Shown here piece after piece: positions 42,493-51,801 of a stretch of DNA of 64,000 bases (position 1 is its first letter; each line of letters begins with the position of its first letter). Below the pieces are notes generated by a model. That model was not told the DNA's origin. It saw nothing but the letters and a program-made list of their open reading frames with translations, and did no database searches. The translations under genes were made by a program, and so were the position numbers. Source of the DNA: Sphingobium lactosutens (lineage in GTDB: Bacteria > Pseudomonadota > Alphaproteobacteria > Sphingomonadales > Sphingomonadaceae); contig NZ_QJQX01000078.1 in the NCBI RefSeq assembly GCF_013393185.1, positions 61,163 to 125,162 of the forward strand, given 5' to 3'.

Positions 42493-43281
42493 TCAGCTCG
42501 CCTTGGTGCTGACCGGTGGCCGGATGAGGATCTCCTGAAAATTGATGTCGATCGGCTGCTCCAGCACATAGCGGACGATATTGGCGATATGCTGCGGATC
42601 GGACACCAGCCGATGCGCGCCGTCGCCGCCAAAAGCCACCCCCCTGCTCTCGAAAGAAGACGCCACGCGCGCCAGTTCCTCCTGCCGGAAACCACGGGCA
42701 AGTTGGGTCTCAAACCCGCCCGGAATGATGGTGCAGACGCGGATATCGTCCTGCTCCAGTTCCTCGCGCAGCGAAACGCCGATCGCCTCGACCGCCTGCT
42801 TGGAAATGCCATAGACGCCGGGAACCTCGAAACGCGCCTGAACCGAACCGACATTGATCAGATGGCCAGGCCTGGCATGGATGCGCATGGCCTCTACGGC
42901 GGCCTTGCATCCTTCGAGCATAGCCATGACGTTGATGTCCAGCATGGCTTGCCAGCGATCGACCGAACCGCTCAAAATCGGTTCCGGATACATCACGCCG
43001 GCATTGTTGATGAGCGCGAAAAGATGCGGATGCTGGCCGGCAACCTTCTCGACCAGCGCAGCAAGCGGCCCCCGTTCGCGAAGATCCATCGGAGCGGTGT
43101 GGGCGCCCGGACCGCCGGCATCGCATATCATCTGCGCGGTCGCATCCAGTTCGGCTTGGTTGCGGCCGACCAGCCACAGTTCAGCGCCAACCTTGCCGAG
43201 TTCAATCGCAATGGCACGGCCAATTCCGCTGGACGCGCCAGTCACAATGACAGCTTTATCATCCAATGATCCGATCATCAT
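42493..43281 (-). CDS. Short-chain dehydrogenase/reductase (SDR)
   Basis: A 262-residue SDR with VTGASSGIGRAIA, NNAGVMYPE, NVGSVQARFEV and the catalytic YGISKQA. The C-terminal part lacks the usual DGG ending (it ends with a VLEQPIDINFQEILIRPP segment), as in YdfG-like SDRs. Ribosome site AGGAGAAG precedes the double ATG at 43281. It lies 62 bp before the acyl-CoA dehydrogenase and is probably first in that minus-strand unit. Substrate unknown. Confidence 0.82.
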   Translation of the reverse strand: MMIGSLDDKAVIVTGASSGIGRAIAIELGKVGAELWLVGRNQAELDATAQMICDAGGPGAHTAPMDLRERGPLAALVEKVAGQHPHLFALINNAGVMYPEPILSGSVDRWQAMLDINVMAMLEGCKAAVEAMRIHARPGHLINVGSVQARFEVPGVYGISKQAVEAIGVSLREELEQDDIRVCTIIPGGFETQLARGFRQEELARVASSFESRGVAFGGDGAHRLVSDPQHIANIVRYVLEQPIDINFQEILIRPPVSTKAS

Positions 43282-43713
43282 CTTCTCCTAATTGACCGAT
43301 TTATCCGGCTCTCAAACGCGGGTGGGGACGCAGGGCAGCTCCATTCACCTGCCGGGCATGAGCATGGCACGACCAGGACGACAGCGGGGAACCACAGCAG
43401 CGATGCCGATCAGGATAACAAGTGCCGTCATCATTGCCCCGTTCATGTTTTTGGTACGCCTTAATATCATATGCCAAAATACTATTTAAGCCTCTTTTTC
43501 CGGCTGCTGCGAAAATCGCTGGCCCCGCTTTCCGCCTCGAACACGTGGTAGACGGCTTACCGCTAGAACGAACCAAGGCCGCCATCAGCGACCTGCCGTC
43601 ACCCCGCTCCTGCCTTTCGTCATAGGGCGACAGCGGGCGGATCATCGTCGCCGGTTGACAGGCTGCTTCGGACGCGTTTAAACATCATACATATTATCAA
43701 ACTGGAGAGCGGA
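43282..43713. other. Divergent intergenic region between catabolic island and saccharide locus
   Basis: A 432-bp gap between divergent SDR genes with no credible gene. The right part holds TTGACA at about 43655 and the AT-rich motif at 43684-43698, so it is the likely promoter of the 43714-49681 operon. The region is the natural border between the two functional halves of the window. Confidence 0.45.
43684..43698. promoter_or_regulatory. Candidate operator of the saccharide regulon, copy 1
   Basis: On the minus strand this reads ATGTATGATGTTTA around the core GTATGATG. It resembles TTGTATGACGTATTA at 53448 and ACGTATGATGAATAT at about 62557, giving a shared GTATGA(C/T)G(T/A) core. It lies about 15-30 bp before the SDR start at 43714. 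The regulator is not identified. Confidence 0.4.
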
Positions 43714-44442
43714 ATGGGACGTCTGGCAGGCAAGACGGCGCTGGTGACGGCGGCGGGACAGGGGATCGGCCGCGCCACGGTCGAAGCCTTCGTGCGGGAA
43801 GGCGCGCGCGTCATTGCCACCGACATTCGTGCTGAGGCCATGGCCGGCCTTGATAGCGTGGAGGTACGCGCGCTGGACGTTACCGATCTCCGAGCGGTCA
43901 GGGCTGTTGCGGCGGACCATCCCGATCTCGACATTCTCTACAATTGTGCCGGCTTCGTGCATCCCGGCACGATCCTCGACTGCGGGGAAGAGGATTGGGC
44001 CTTTTCCAACAGCCTGAACGTCACCGCCCAATATCGGATGATCCGCGCGGTCCTGCCCAACATGATCGCGCGCGGCGGCGGATCGATCATCAACATGTCG
44101 TCGGTCTGCTCCAGCATCAAGGCGGTGCCCAATCGCTTCGCCTATGGCGCAACCAAGGCGGCGGTGATCGGCCTCACCAAGTCGGTGGCGATCGACTTCG
44201 TGACCAAAGGAATACGCTGCAACGCCATTTGCCCCGGCACAGTCGAGACGCCGTCGCTGATCCAGCGGCTGCACGACACTGGCGATTTCGACAAGGCCTA
44301 TGCCGAGTTCACCGCACGCCAGGCTATGGGCCGCTTCGGCCGGGTCGAGGAACTGGCGGCGCTGGCGGTCTATCTCGCCTCGGACGAATCCGCCTTCACC
44401 ACCGGCACCATAAACGTGATCGACGGTGGCTGGGTCAACTGA
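43714..44442 (+). CDS. 2-keto-3-deoxy-L-fuconate / L-rhamnonate 4-dehydrogenase-type SDR
   Basis: A 242-residue SDR whose sequence is close to the 2-keto-3-deoxy-L-fuconate dehydrogenase type known from Xanthomonas and the L-KDR 4-dehydrogenase of Sphingomonas: TAAGQGIGRATVEAFVREGA, LYNCAGFVHPGTILDC, PNRFAYGATKAAVIGLTKSV and RCNAICPGTVETPSL. It would oxidise the C4 hydroxyl of 2-keto-3-deoxy-6-deoxysugar acids with NAD+, giving 2,4-diketo acids that a hydrolase splits to pyruvate and lactate. It heads the operon with a beta-helix protein and the rhamnosidase, which fits a rhamnose or fucose substrate. Which epimer is used is not known. Confidence 0.75.
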   Translation: MGRLAGKTALVTAAGQGIGRATVEAFVREGARVIATDIRAEAMAGLDSVEVRALDVTDLRAVRAVAADHPDLDILYNCAGFVHPGTILDCGEEDWAFSNSLNVTAQYRMIRAVLPNMIARGGGSIINMSSVCSSIKAVPNRFAYGATKAAVIGLTKSVAIDFVTKGIRCNAICPGTVETPSLIQRLHDTGDFDKAYAEFTARQAMGRFGRVEELAALAVYLASDESAFTTGTINVIDGGWVN

Positions 44443-44483
44443 GCACATAAGCGCCGACCTAGAGCGCGACGAGGAGAGTATAT

Positions 44484-46487
44484 ATGAAGGGCAGCTTGTG
44501 CATGGCATTGGCGGCGATGGTGCCGATGGCGCTGCCGGTAACGGCGCGCGCGCAGGAAGGACCGATGCTGGTTCATGTCTCGCCCTCCGGCGATGACAAG
44601 GCGCCGGGCACGCAAGCACGGCCGGTGCGCACACTCCTTCGCGCGCAGGCTCTGGTGCGACAGAATAACGCGAAGCGCGATGTCACCGTCATCCTCGCCG
44701 ATGGGATCTACGCGCTCGATGCCCCCCTGCTCTTCCGCCGCGCCGATGGCGGGCTGAATGGCCATGGCGTGACCTGGCGGGCGGCCGAAGGCGCCCATCC
44801 GATGCTGTCCGGCGGGCAGGTAGTGAGCGGCTTCAAATCCTATGATGCCGAGCGCCGCCTCTATGTCGCGGACGTGCCCAAGGGGATCGACACGCGCCAG
44901 CTCTGGGTCGACGACACGCTGGCCGAGCGTCCCTGGATCGAGATTCGCGCGTCGGACGTCGCGTTCAACGCCACCGGCTTCCACATCAGCAATCCCGATC
45001 TCAACTGGCTCTCCACCCTCCAGCGCCCCGACCGGCTGGAGCTGGAGGCGACGGGCTTCTTCACCGATCGTATCTCCCCAGTGAAAGCGATCGAGGGTAG
45101 CCGCATCACCATGGCCCAGCCCGCTTGGGACAATAATAGCTGGGGCTATGACACGATCACCAAGCCGATCTTCCCGCAGGACAGCCGGCTTTTCCTCGTC
45201 AATGCGCTGGAGTTCGTCGGCAAGACCAATGAGTGGCACGGCAAGCCCTATCAATGGGTGATCGATCCGCAGGCGGGCAAGCTCTACCTGCGCATGGGGC
45301 TGGACGAGGATATAGCAAAGCGCCGCGTCGTCCTGCCCCGACTGGAGACATTGGTGTCGATCAGCGGCACGCCCGATGCGCCGGTCGAGCGACTGCGGTT
45401 CGAAGGGCTGCGCTTCTCCCATACGAGTTGGCTCGGAGCCTCGCGCGCCACTGGTTACGCCAATCAGCAGAGTGGGTCGTTTCTGGCCGAAACGTCCCCG
45501 ATCCGACCGGCCGATGCTTGGAAAACGTGCGGTTGGGGATGCGTCGAATTTGAATCGATGCGTCAGAAATGGAACCAGATGCCCGCCGCGGTGCAGGTGT
45601 CCGCCGCGCGCGACATTGTCTTTGAACGGAACCAGTTCTCTCAATTGGGCCAAATCGGGCTTGGCATCGGCAATGACGCCAATGCCAATCTATCGGGCGT
45701 TGGCCTCGCCACCAGCAACATCCGGGTTGCGCGCAACCGCTTTGCAATCCTGTCAGGCGGCGCAATCATGGCCGGGGGCATACGAGTGGAGGCGCATCAT
45801 CCACAGGACGCGGCGCTCATCAATCGCGACATCATGATCGAGGATAATATCGTCGCCACCGTGTCGCAGGATTATAAGGATAATGCCGCGATCCTGACCA
45901 CCTATGTCAGCGGCGCACACATCGTCCATAACGATATCAGCGACGCGCCCTATGATGGCATCGCCGTCGGATGGGGCTGGGGCTATAATGATGCCGGCGG
46001 CAATCCCAATTATGACGAGAATGCCAAGGGCTATGTCCACAACGTCAAATATATAACGCCGACGACGCTGCGCGATACGCTGGTCGAGGGCAACCGCATC
46101 CATGGCGTGAAGAGCTGGTTCATGGATGGCGGTGCGATCTATAATCTTTCCGCCAATCCCAATGCGATCGTGCGCGGCAATCATATTTTCGACATTGGCG
46201 ACAGGATCGGCATCTATCTGGACGAAGGATCGAAGCATTTCCGCGTCACCGGCAATGTCGTCGAAACGCGCGGCAAATGGCTGAACATCAATACGGCGGG
46301 CAAAATGTACAAGCGCCGCATCTCGACCGACAATATCGCGACCGGCAACTGGCATATCTCCAACAGTACAGGCGGGCGCTGGCTGGAGGAAATCGGCAAT
46401 GTGTCGCGCGACAACATGCTGCTGCCCAATCGCGACTGGCCGGCCGACGCGCAGAAAGTCATCGATGAAGCGGGGGTGCGTCCATGA
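44484..46487 (+). CDS. Exported right-handed parallel beta-helix protein (GH141-like)
   Basis: A 667-residue protein with a Sec signal peptide (MKGSLCMALAAMVPMALPVTARAQ) and a long parallel beta-helix. It begins with the pectin-lyase-like HVSPSGDDKAPGTQARPVRTL, and later repeats include DIMIEDNIVATVSQDY and ALVEGNRIH-like turns. The layout (N-terminal PSGDD, mid-protein jelly-like insert, C-terminal HIFDIGDRIGIYLDEGS) recalls GH141, a family with alpha-L-fucosidase and xylanase members. Catalytic residues cannot be assigned by eye. It sits between the deoxysugar-acid dehydrogenase and the rhamnosidase, overlapping the latter by 4 bp. Probably periplasmic or surface glycosidase. Confidence 0.65.
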   Translation: MKGSLCMALAAMVPMALPVTARAQEGPMLVHVSPSGDDKAPGTQARPVRTLLRAQALVRQNNAKRDVTVILADGIYALDAPLLFRRADGGLNGHGVTWRAAEGAHPMLSGGQVVSGFKSYDAERRLYVADVPKGIDTRQLWVDDTLAERPWIEIRASDVAFNATGFHISNPDLNWLSTLQRPDRLELEATGFFTDRISPVKAIEGSRITMAQPAWDNNSWGYDTITKPIFPQDSRLFLVNALEFVGKTNEWHGKPYQWVIDPQAGKLYLRMGLDEDIAKRRVVLPRLETLVSISGTPDAPVERLRFEGLRFSHTSWLGASRATGYANQQSGSFLAETSPIRPADAWKTCGWGCVEFESMRQKWNQMPAAVQVSAARDIVFERNQFSQLGQIGLGIGNDANANLSGVGLATSNIRVARNRFAILSGGAIMAGGIRVEAHHPQDAALINRDIMIEDNIVATVSQDYKDNAAILTTYVSGAHIVHNDISDAPYDGIAVGWGWGYNDAGGNPNYDENAKGYVHNVKYITPTTLRDTLVEGNRIHGVKSWFMDGGAIYNLSANPNAIVRGNHIFDIGDRIGIYLDEGSKHFRVTGNVVETRGKWLNINTAGKMYKRRISTDNIATGNWHISNSTGGRWLEEIGNVSRDNMLLPNRDWPADAQKVIDEAGVRP

Positions 46488-49400
46488 GCCTGATCCGTCG
46501 CCGCACGCTGCTGAAGGGCGCGGGCGCGCTCGCCGGCCTGCCCGCCTTCGCGGCGAAGGCGCAGGAAGGCGGCGACCTGCGCATCATCGACCTTCGCGCC
46601 GAAGGGCTGGTCGACCCGATCGGCCTGGACCAGCAGGATGTGCGCCTGTCCTGGCGGCTGGAGAGCCGCGACCGCGCCGTCCGCCAAACCCGTTGCGAGG
46701 TGCAGGCCGCAAGCAGCCGCGCCCTGCTGGAGGCCGGTACGCCTGACCTCTGGCATGCGGGCGAAGTGCTGACCGACAAGAGCATGGACATGGGCTGGCT
46801 CGGCGCGCCGCTCCGGTCGCGCCAACGCGTCTGGTGGCGCGTGCTGGTGCGGGACGATCGCGGCGTGCGCGCCACCAGCCCGATCGCCAGTTTCGAAATG
46901 GGGCTGCTCGATCCCGCCGACTGGAAGGCCCAATGGATCGAGGCGCAGACCGATCAGGAGCGTGCGGACCGGGCGGCGGGACTGCACTGGATGCGCGGCG
47001 ACCGGACGAAGGACAAGTCGCCACGCCAGTTCCGCTTCGCCTTCGACCTGCCGGTCGCAAGCGAAATCAGCCTCTTTTCCATCTGCAATTACAAGGCCCC
47101 GCTGCTCTGGCTGGATGGGACGGCCGTTGCCCTTCCCGCCCCCGGTCCCCATCGCTTCGGCGCGGAACCGCTTGCCGAAACTACGCATAAGCTGACCGCA
47201 GGCCGCCATGTCGTGGCGATGCAGGTCAATGACCCCGCCGGTTTCGATGAGCGCCGGATGCATGAGATCGCCGCCGCGCTGATGATCCGCGCGGACGACC
47301 GCCGTATCACCAGTCAGACGATGCGCACCGCGACCCATGCGCCCGACGGCTGGCAGGCGACCGCCTTCAACGACGCCGGCTGGGACAAGGCCGAACGTTC
47401 CGCCAGCCAGCCACAGGCCTGGCCCCGTGCGGGTGGCTATATGCTGCGGCGTGACTTCGGCCTCAAGCGGCCCGTCCGTCAGGCGCGACTGCGCATCACC
47501 GCGCTGGGCGCCTATGTCGCGGAAATCAACGGCCGTCGTGTGGGCGACGCCCAACTTGCACCCGAGAGCAGCGACTTCCGCGAAACCGCGCTGATGCGGA
47601 CCTATGACGTGACCGCCCTGCTCCGCCCCGGTACCAATGCGATCGGCGCGCTGCTGGGCGAGGGCTGGTATGGCAGCTATCACGCCCCGGCCGGCCGCTA
47701 TGCCTTTGGCGATCCGCCGTTGCGCCTGTTCGCACAGCTGGAGGTCGAACATGACGACGGCAGCCTGTCGATCGTGGCCACCGACGATCGCTGGCAGCTC
47801 CAGACCGACACGCCGATCACCCAGGCGGAAATCTATTATGGCGAGGATTATGACGCCCGGCGCGAACAGCCCGGCTGGTCCAGCCCCGGCTTCCGCGCGG
47901 CCGGCTGGACGCCGGTGCGGATCGGCCAGACGCCTCCCTGCCGCCTGCGCGCGCATGTCGCCCCGCCTATCCGCGCGATCGACCGGCTGCGCGCGGTCAG
48001 CATCCGCAGCGTCGGCGAAGACCGCCATGTCATCGACTTCGGCCAGAATTTCGCCGGCTGGGCCGAACTGAAAGCGAAAGGTTCGGCAGGGCAGACCGTG
48101 TCATTACGCTTCGCCGAGATAGTGCATCCCGACGGCACGATCGACGTCGGCAACCTGCGCGCTGCGCGGGCCGCCTGCCTCTATACCTTCCGGGGCGATC
48201 CGGCGGGGGAAAGCTATCAGCCGCATTTCACCTATTTCGGCTTCCGCTATGTCGAGGTGAGCGGCCTCGGTCGCGCGCCGACCGCCGACGAAGTCACCGG
48301 CATCGTCCTGTCGAGCGCCCTGCCCGAAACCGGCAAACCGCTGGTCGAAAACCGCATCATTCAGGGCCTGTGGCAGAATAGCCGCTGGAGCCAGCGCTCC
48401 AACTTCTTCGGCGTACCGACCGATTGCCCGCAGCGCGACGAGCGGCTCGGCTGGACCGGCGACGCGCAGGTTTTCTGGGATGCCGCCGCCTTCACCATGG
48501 ATGTCGGTCCCTTCACCCATCGCTTCATGGGCGACGTGCGCGACGCGCAGGGGCCGCGCGGGGAGTTTCCCGACTATGCGCCGACCGGCTGGCGCGACCT
48601 GTCCCTGGGCGCTTCGCCGGGCTGGGCGGACGCGGGCATCATCCTGCCCTGGACGGTATGGCAGCGCTATGGCGACACCGCCATCGTCGACCGCAACTGG
48701 GCGGCAATGACGCGCTACATGCGCTTCCTGTCCGACCATAATCCCGACCATATCTGGCGAAACCTGCGCGGCTACGACTATGGCGACTGGGTCGCGCTCG
48801 ACGCGAAGAAGCCAAGCGACGAAACCACGCCCAAGGATCTGATCGCCACCGCCATGTGGAAATATGCGGCCGACGCCATGGCCGACATGGCGTTCGGATC
48901 GAAGCGCCAGCCCGAAGGCGAACGCTATCGCCAACTGTCGCGCAACATTGCGGCGGCTTTTGCCACGGCCTTCGTCAAAGCGGACGGCAGCGTCGGCAAC
49001 GGATCGCATTGCGGCTATATAGTGGCGCTGCGCTTCGGCCTGGTGCCCGACCCGCTGCGCGCGGCGGCGACGGCCAAGCTGGTCGCCGACATCCGCCGAC
49101 GCGGCACGCTCATTTCCACCGGCTTCCTCGGCACGCCCTACAGCCTCGACGCGTTGGCGGATCAGGGGGAGGAGGCGCTGGTCTACGACCTGCTGCTGCG
49201 CACCGCCTTCCCCTCCTGGGGCTATATGATCGCGAAGGGCGCTACGACCATCTGGGAGCGGTGGAATGCCGACATGGTCGATTCCGCGATGAACAGCTAC
49301 AATCATTATGCGCTGGGCGCAGTCGCGGGCTTCATCTTCCGCCGGGTCGCGGGGATCGATCCGACCTCGGCCGGTTTCCTGACCTGGCGCTTCAACCCGG

Positions 49401-49681
49401 TGCTGGACAAGCGGCTGGAGCGCGGCGGCGCCAGCTATGACAGCGTGCTGGGACCGATCCGCACCGACTGGCGCAACCGGACGGACGGCTTTGCAGCGGA
49501 GATCAGCGTGCCGGCGAACAGCCGTGCAGAAATATGGCTGCCCGCCCAGTCCTTTGACTCGATCCGCGAAGGCGGCAAGGCAATCAACAGCGTACCCGGC
49601 GTCCGCCCGATCGGATCGCGCGGCGACCGTTTCGTGCTGGAAGCCGGATCGGGCGATTACAGCTTCACCGTCTCGCGCTGA
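46484..49681 (+). CDS. Alpha-L-rhamnosidase (GH78), Tat-exported
   Basis: A 1065-residue exported glycosidase. The N-terminus MSLIRRRTLLKGAGALAGLP is a twin-arginine signal. Beta-sandwich domains follow, then the (alpha/alpha)6 barrel with the GH78 signature VPTDCPQRDERLGWTGDAQV (catalytic acid region) and GATTIWERWN (catalytic base Glu). An insertion at residues about 185-290 (KQFRF to RADDR) looks like an extra carbohydrate-binding sandwich. It releases L-rhamnose from plant glycosides, pectin side chains or polysaccharides. The start overlaps the beta-helix gene stop, and a perfect terminator follows. Confidence 0.92.
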   Translation: MSLIRRRTLLKGAGALAGLPAFAAKAQEGGDLRIIDLRAEGLVDPIGLDQQDVRLSWRLESRDRAVRQTRCEVQAASSRALLEAGTPDLWHAGEVLTDKSMDMGWLGAPLRSRQRVWWRVLVRDDRGVRATSPIASFEMGLLDPADWKAQWIEAQTDQERADRAAGLHWMRGDRTKDKSPRQFRFAFDLPVASEISLFSICNYKAPLLWLDGTAVALPAPGPHRFGAEPLAETTHKLTAGRHVVAMQVNDPAGFDERRMHEIAAALMIRADDRRITSQTMRTATHAPDGWQATAFNDAGWDKAERSASQPQAWPRAGGYMLRRDFGLKRPVRQARLRITALGAYVAEINGRRVGDAQLAPESSDFRETALMRTYDVTALLRPGTNAIGALLGEGWYGSYHAPAGRYAFGDPPLRLFAQLEVEHDDGSLSIVATDDRWQLQTDTPITQAEIYYGEDYDARREQPGWSSPGFRAAGWTPVRIGQTPPCRLRAHVAPPIRAIDRLRAVSIRSVGEDRHVIDFGQNFAGWAELKAKGSAGQTVSLRFAEIVHPDGTIDVGNLRAARAACLYTFRGDPAGESYQPHFTYFGFRYVEVSGLGRAPTADEVTGIVLSSALPETGKPLVENRIIQGLWQNSRWSQRSNFFGVPTDCPQRDERLGWTGDAQVFWDAAAFTMDVGPFTHRFMGDVRDAQGPRGEFPDYAPTGWRDLSLGASPGWADAGIILPWTVWQRYGDTAIVDRNWAAMTRYMRFLSDHNPDHIWRNLRGYDYGDWVALDAKKPSDETTPKDLIATAMWKYAADAMADMAFGSKRQPEGERYRQLSRNIAAAFATAFVKADGSVGNGSHCGYIVALRFGLVPDPLRAAATAKLVADIRRRGTLISTGFLGTPYSLDALADQGEEALVYDLLLRTAFPSWGYMIAKGATTIWERWNADMVDSAMNSYNHYALGAVAGFIFRRVAGIDPTSAGFLTWRFNPVLDKRLERGGASYDSVLGPIRTDWRNRTDGFAAEISVPANSRAEIWLPAQSFDSIREGGKAINSVPGVRPIGSRGDRFVLEAGSGDYSFTVSR

Positions 49682-49699
49682 ATACCCATCCCCCCCGCT

Positions 49700-49724
49700 G
49701 GCCGCCCGATCCCTTCGGGCGGCC
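49700..49724. terminator. Bidirectional intrinsic terminator
   Basis: A perfect 10-bp stem GGCCGCCCGA / TCGGGCGGCC with a 5-base loop, followed by CTTTTA, lies between the convergent rhamnosidase and GH2 genes. Confidence 0.82.
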
Positions 49725-49733
49725 CTTTTACTG

Positions 49734-51797
49734 TCAGGGCCGCGTCGTCCAGGTCCAGCGCACCGCGTCGGTCAGCAGCTTGCCACCCGCCTGCACCCGC
49801 CCCTCGATATGGTTATCCCCCTTGGCGAGGTCGATATCCCAAGTCGCGATATGATCCTCCACCGGCACGCGGGTCCATGCCCCGTCGTTCAGGCGCAGTT
49901 CGACCGCAGGCTGGTTGGAAAAGACCTGTACCTTCACCCGCTGCGTCCGCTTGGCAATGTCGCGGCGGCTGGCGATGTGGAGCATCGGCGCGTCCGACCA
50001 ATTGGCCTGATACCAATAATAGGCGTCCTTGCGGACCTTTCGATCCTCGCTCACCAACCCCTTGTCGTTGATCGCCGGTCGGTCTCCCTCGTTGCGCTTG
50101 AAGGAGGGGAAGTCGATCCCGACCCAGACGAAAGTCGACCAGAGGAAGGGCCGCTTCTTCATCTCGCGCCAATGCTTGATGTGAAAATCGGTCTGATATT
50201 GTTCGGGATGCCAATAGCCGTTGGATTCCGGCCGCTTCACCACCGGGTCTTCCTGATGCAGGATGCTCGCCCCCGCCCCATATTCGCTGACGCCGATCGG
50301 CCGGCCGGGCAGCTTCGTATGCAGTTCGTCGGCCCATGGCCCGATATCTTCCGACTTGGTCCAGTACCAACCGAAATAGCGATTATAGGACACGGTATCG
50401 CTATGCTGCGCGATCGGATCGCTATCCTCCAGGCAGCAATGGGCATAGGTAGTCGGCCGCGTCGGATCGAGCGCCTTGGCGGTCGTCTGCAACTCGGCGA
50501 GGATTCGGTTGGAGGCAGCGTCCGACTTGCGGATTTCATTGCCGATACCCCACAGCGCGACCGAGGGATGATTGCCCGTCTGCGCGATCAGTTCGCGCAT
50601 CTGCTCTACCAGATTGTCTCGAAACGCATCCGACGGATCATGATCGTCGATCAGCGGCACTTCGGTCAGCAGCAGCAGCCCCAGTTGGTCCGCGCGCTCA
50701 TAAACACGCGGGGGATGCTGCATATGGGCAAGGCGGATCGCGGTCGCGCCCATATCGGCGAAGATCGCCAGATCCTCGTCAATCTCCGCATCGGTGACGA
50801 TCGGCCCGCGTCCGAAGCGAGTGGGATGCTGGAGGTTGACGCCACGCAGTTGATAGGGCGCTCCGTTCAGCAGCACGGTGCCGTCCGGCTTCACCGCGAT
50901 GGTGCGCACGCCCAGCGGCACGGTCTGGCTATCGACGATGCGACCGCCCTCCACCACATCGGTCACGACATGATAGAGATAGGGCGACTTGCGCCCCGCC
51001 CAGAGTTGCGGATTGGGCAGCACGATCGTCTGCTTCACCGTATCGCTCGCACCGGAGGCAAGCGTCGCCGGCGCGACGGAGCGCGCCACGATTTTACCCT
51101 TCGCATCCACGATCCGGCTACTGAGGGTGAAGCGCGCCGCCGCAGCGCGATCGTTGCGCAGCGCTACCGCGACGTCGATCGTCGCGCGGCGGGGGTGGAG
51201 CGCGGCAGTGCGCGCCTGCACCCCCGGCCCGCCATGATCGAGCCGATCGATCGCCAGCGCGTCGCTCTCGATCAGGGACACGGCCCGATAGAGGCCGCCA
51301 AAGATGTTGAAGTCGCCATTCAGTGGCGCGATATGGGTGTCCCGGCTATTGTCGACCCGCACCGCCAGCAGGTTGCGCCCCGGCTTCAGCGCATCGGTCG
51401 CGTCGAGGCGGAAGGCGCCATAGCCGCCCTGATGCTCGCCCAGCTTGCGGCCGTTGAGCCAGATGTCGGCCTTCAGCGTCGCGCCACCGAAATGCAGCAG
51501 GTATCGCTTTCCCGGCTGCGGCTTGTGGCCGATCTCCAGCCGATACCAGGCCGGGCCGCGGTAATAGACCCCCTCCGGCTCGCCCCGCGCCCTGGCCCCG
51601 CCGATGCCGCTATCTTCCGCATTGTAGGTGTGCGGCACGCTGACCGGCGCCCATGCGCCATCATCGAAGCCGGGTGCTTCCGCCCCGGCCGCGTCTGCCT
51701 TGATGAAGCGCCAGCCATTGGCGAGCGGCGTTTCGGTGGCGGCGTGCGCGACGCCCGGCAACAGCAGGGCAAGCGCGAAACCATGGCGCATCGTCAT
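49734..51797 (-). CDS. Exported GH2 glycoside hydrolase (beta-galactosidase/beta-glucuronidase type)
   Basis: A 687-residue enzyme with a Sec signal (MTMRHGFALALLLPGVAHA), an N-terminal sugar-binding jelly roll, an immunoglobulin-like domain and a TIM barrel. The acid/base Glu lies in VALWGIGNEIRKSD and the nucleophile Glu in GVSEYGAGASILHQEDP; the barrel starts near LRGVNLQHPTRFG. It removes a beta-linked galactose, glucuronate or similar residue. Specificity cannot be read by eye. It is 4 bp downstream of the GH28-like gene, so both are in one operon under the 53448 motif. Confidence 0.88.
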   Translation of the reverse strand: MTMRHGFALALLLPGVAHAATETPLANGWRFIKADAAGAEAPGFDDGAWAPVSVPHTYNAEDSGIGGARARGEPEGVYYRGPAWYRLEIGHKPQPGKRYLLHFGGATLKADIWLNGRKLGEHQGGYGAFRLDATDALKPGRNLLAVRVDNSRDTHIAPLNGDFNIFGGLYRAVSLIESDALAIDRLDHGGPGVQARTAALHPRRATIDVAVALRNDRAAAARFTLSSRIVDAKGKIVARSVAPATLASGASDTVKQTIVLPNPQLWAGRKSPYLYHVVTDVVEGGRIVDSQTVPLGVRTIAVKPDGTVLLNGAPYQLRGVNLQHPTRFGRGPIVTDAEIDEDLAIFADMGATAIRLAHMQHPPRVYERADQLGLLLLTEVPLIDDHDPSDAFRDNLVEQMRELIAQTGNHPSVALWGIGNEIRKSDAASNRILAELQTTAKALDPTRPTTYAHCCLEDSDPIAQHSDTVSYNRYFGWYWTKSEDIGPWADELHTKLPGRPIGVSEYGAGASILHQEDPVVKRPESNGYWHPEQYQTDFHIKHWREMKKRPFLWSTFVWVGIDFPSFKRNEGDRPAINDKGLVSEDRKVRKDAYYWYQANWSDAPMLHIASRRDIAKRTQRVKVQVFSNQPAVELRLNDGAWTRVPVEDHIATWDIDLAKGDNHIEGRVQAGGKLLTDAVRWTWTTRP

Positions 51798-51801
51798 TCC
51801 T

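Noticed and set aside
46214..48028. A 604-residue open frame on the minus strand opposite the beta-helix and rhamnosidase genes
   Set aside because: It is antisense to two clearly recognised genes, has no protein family resemblance and an Arg/His/Gly-rich composition typical of high-GC shadow frames.
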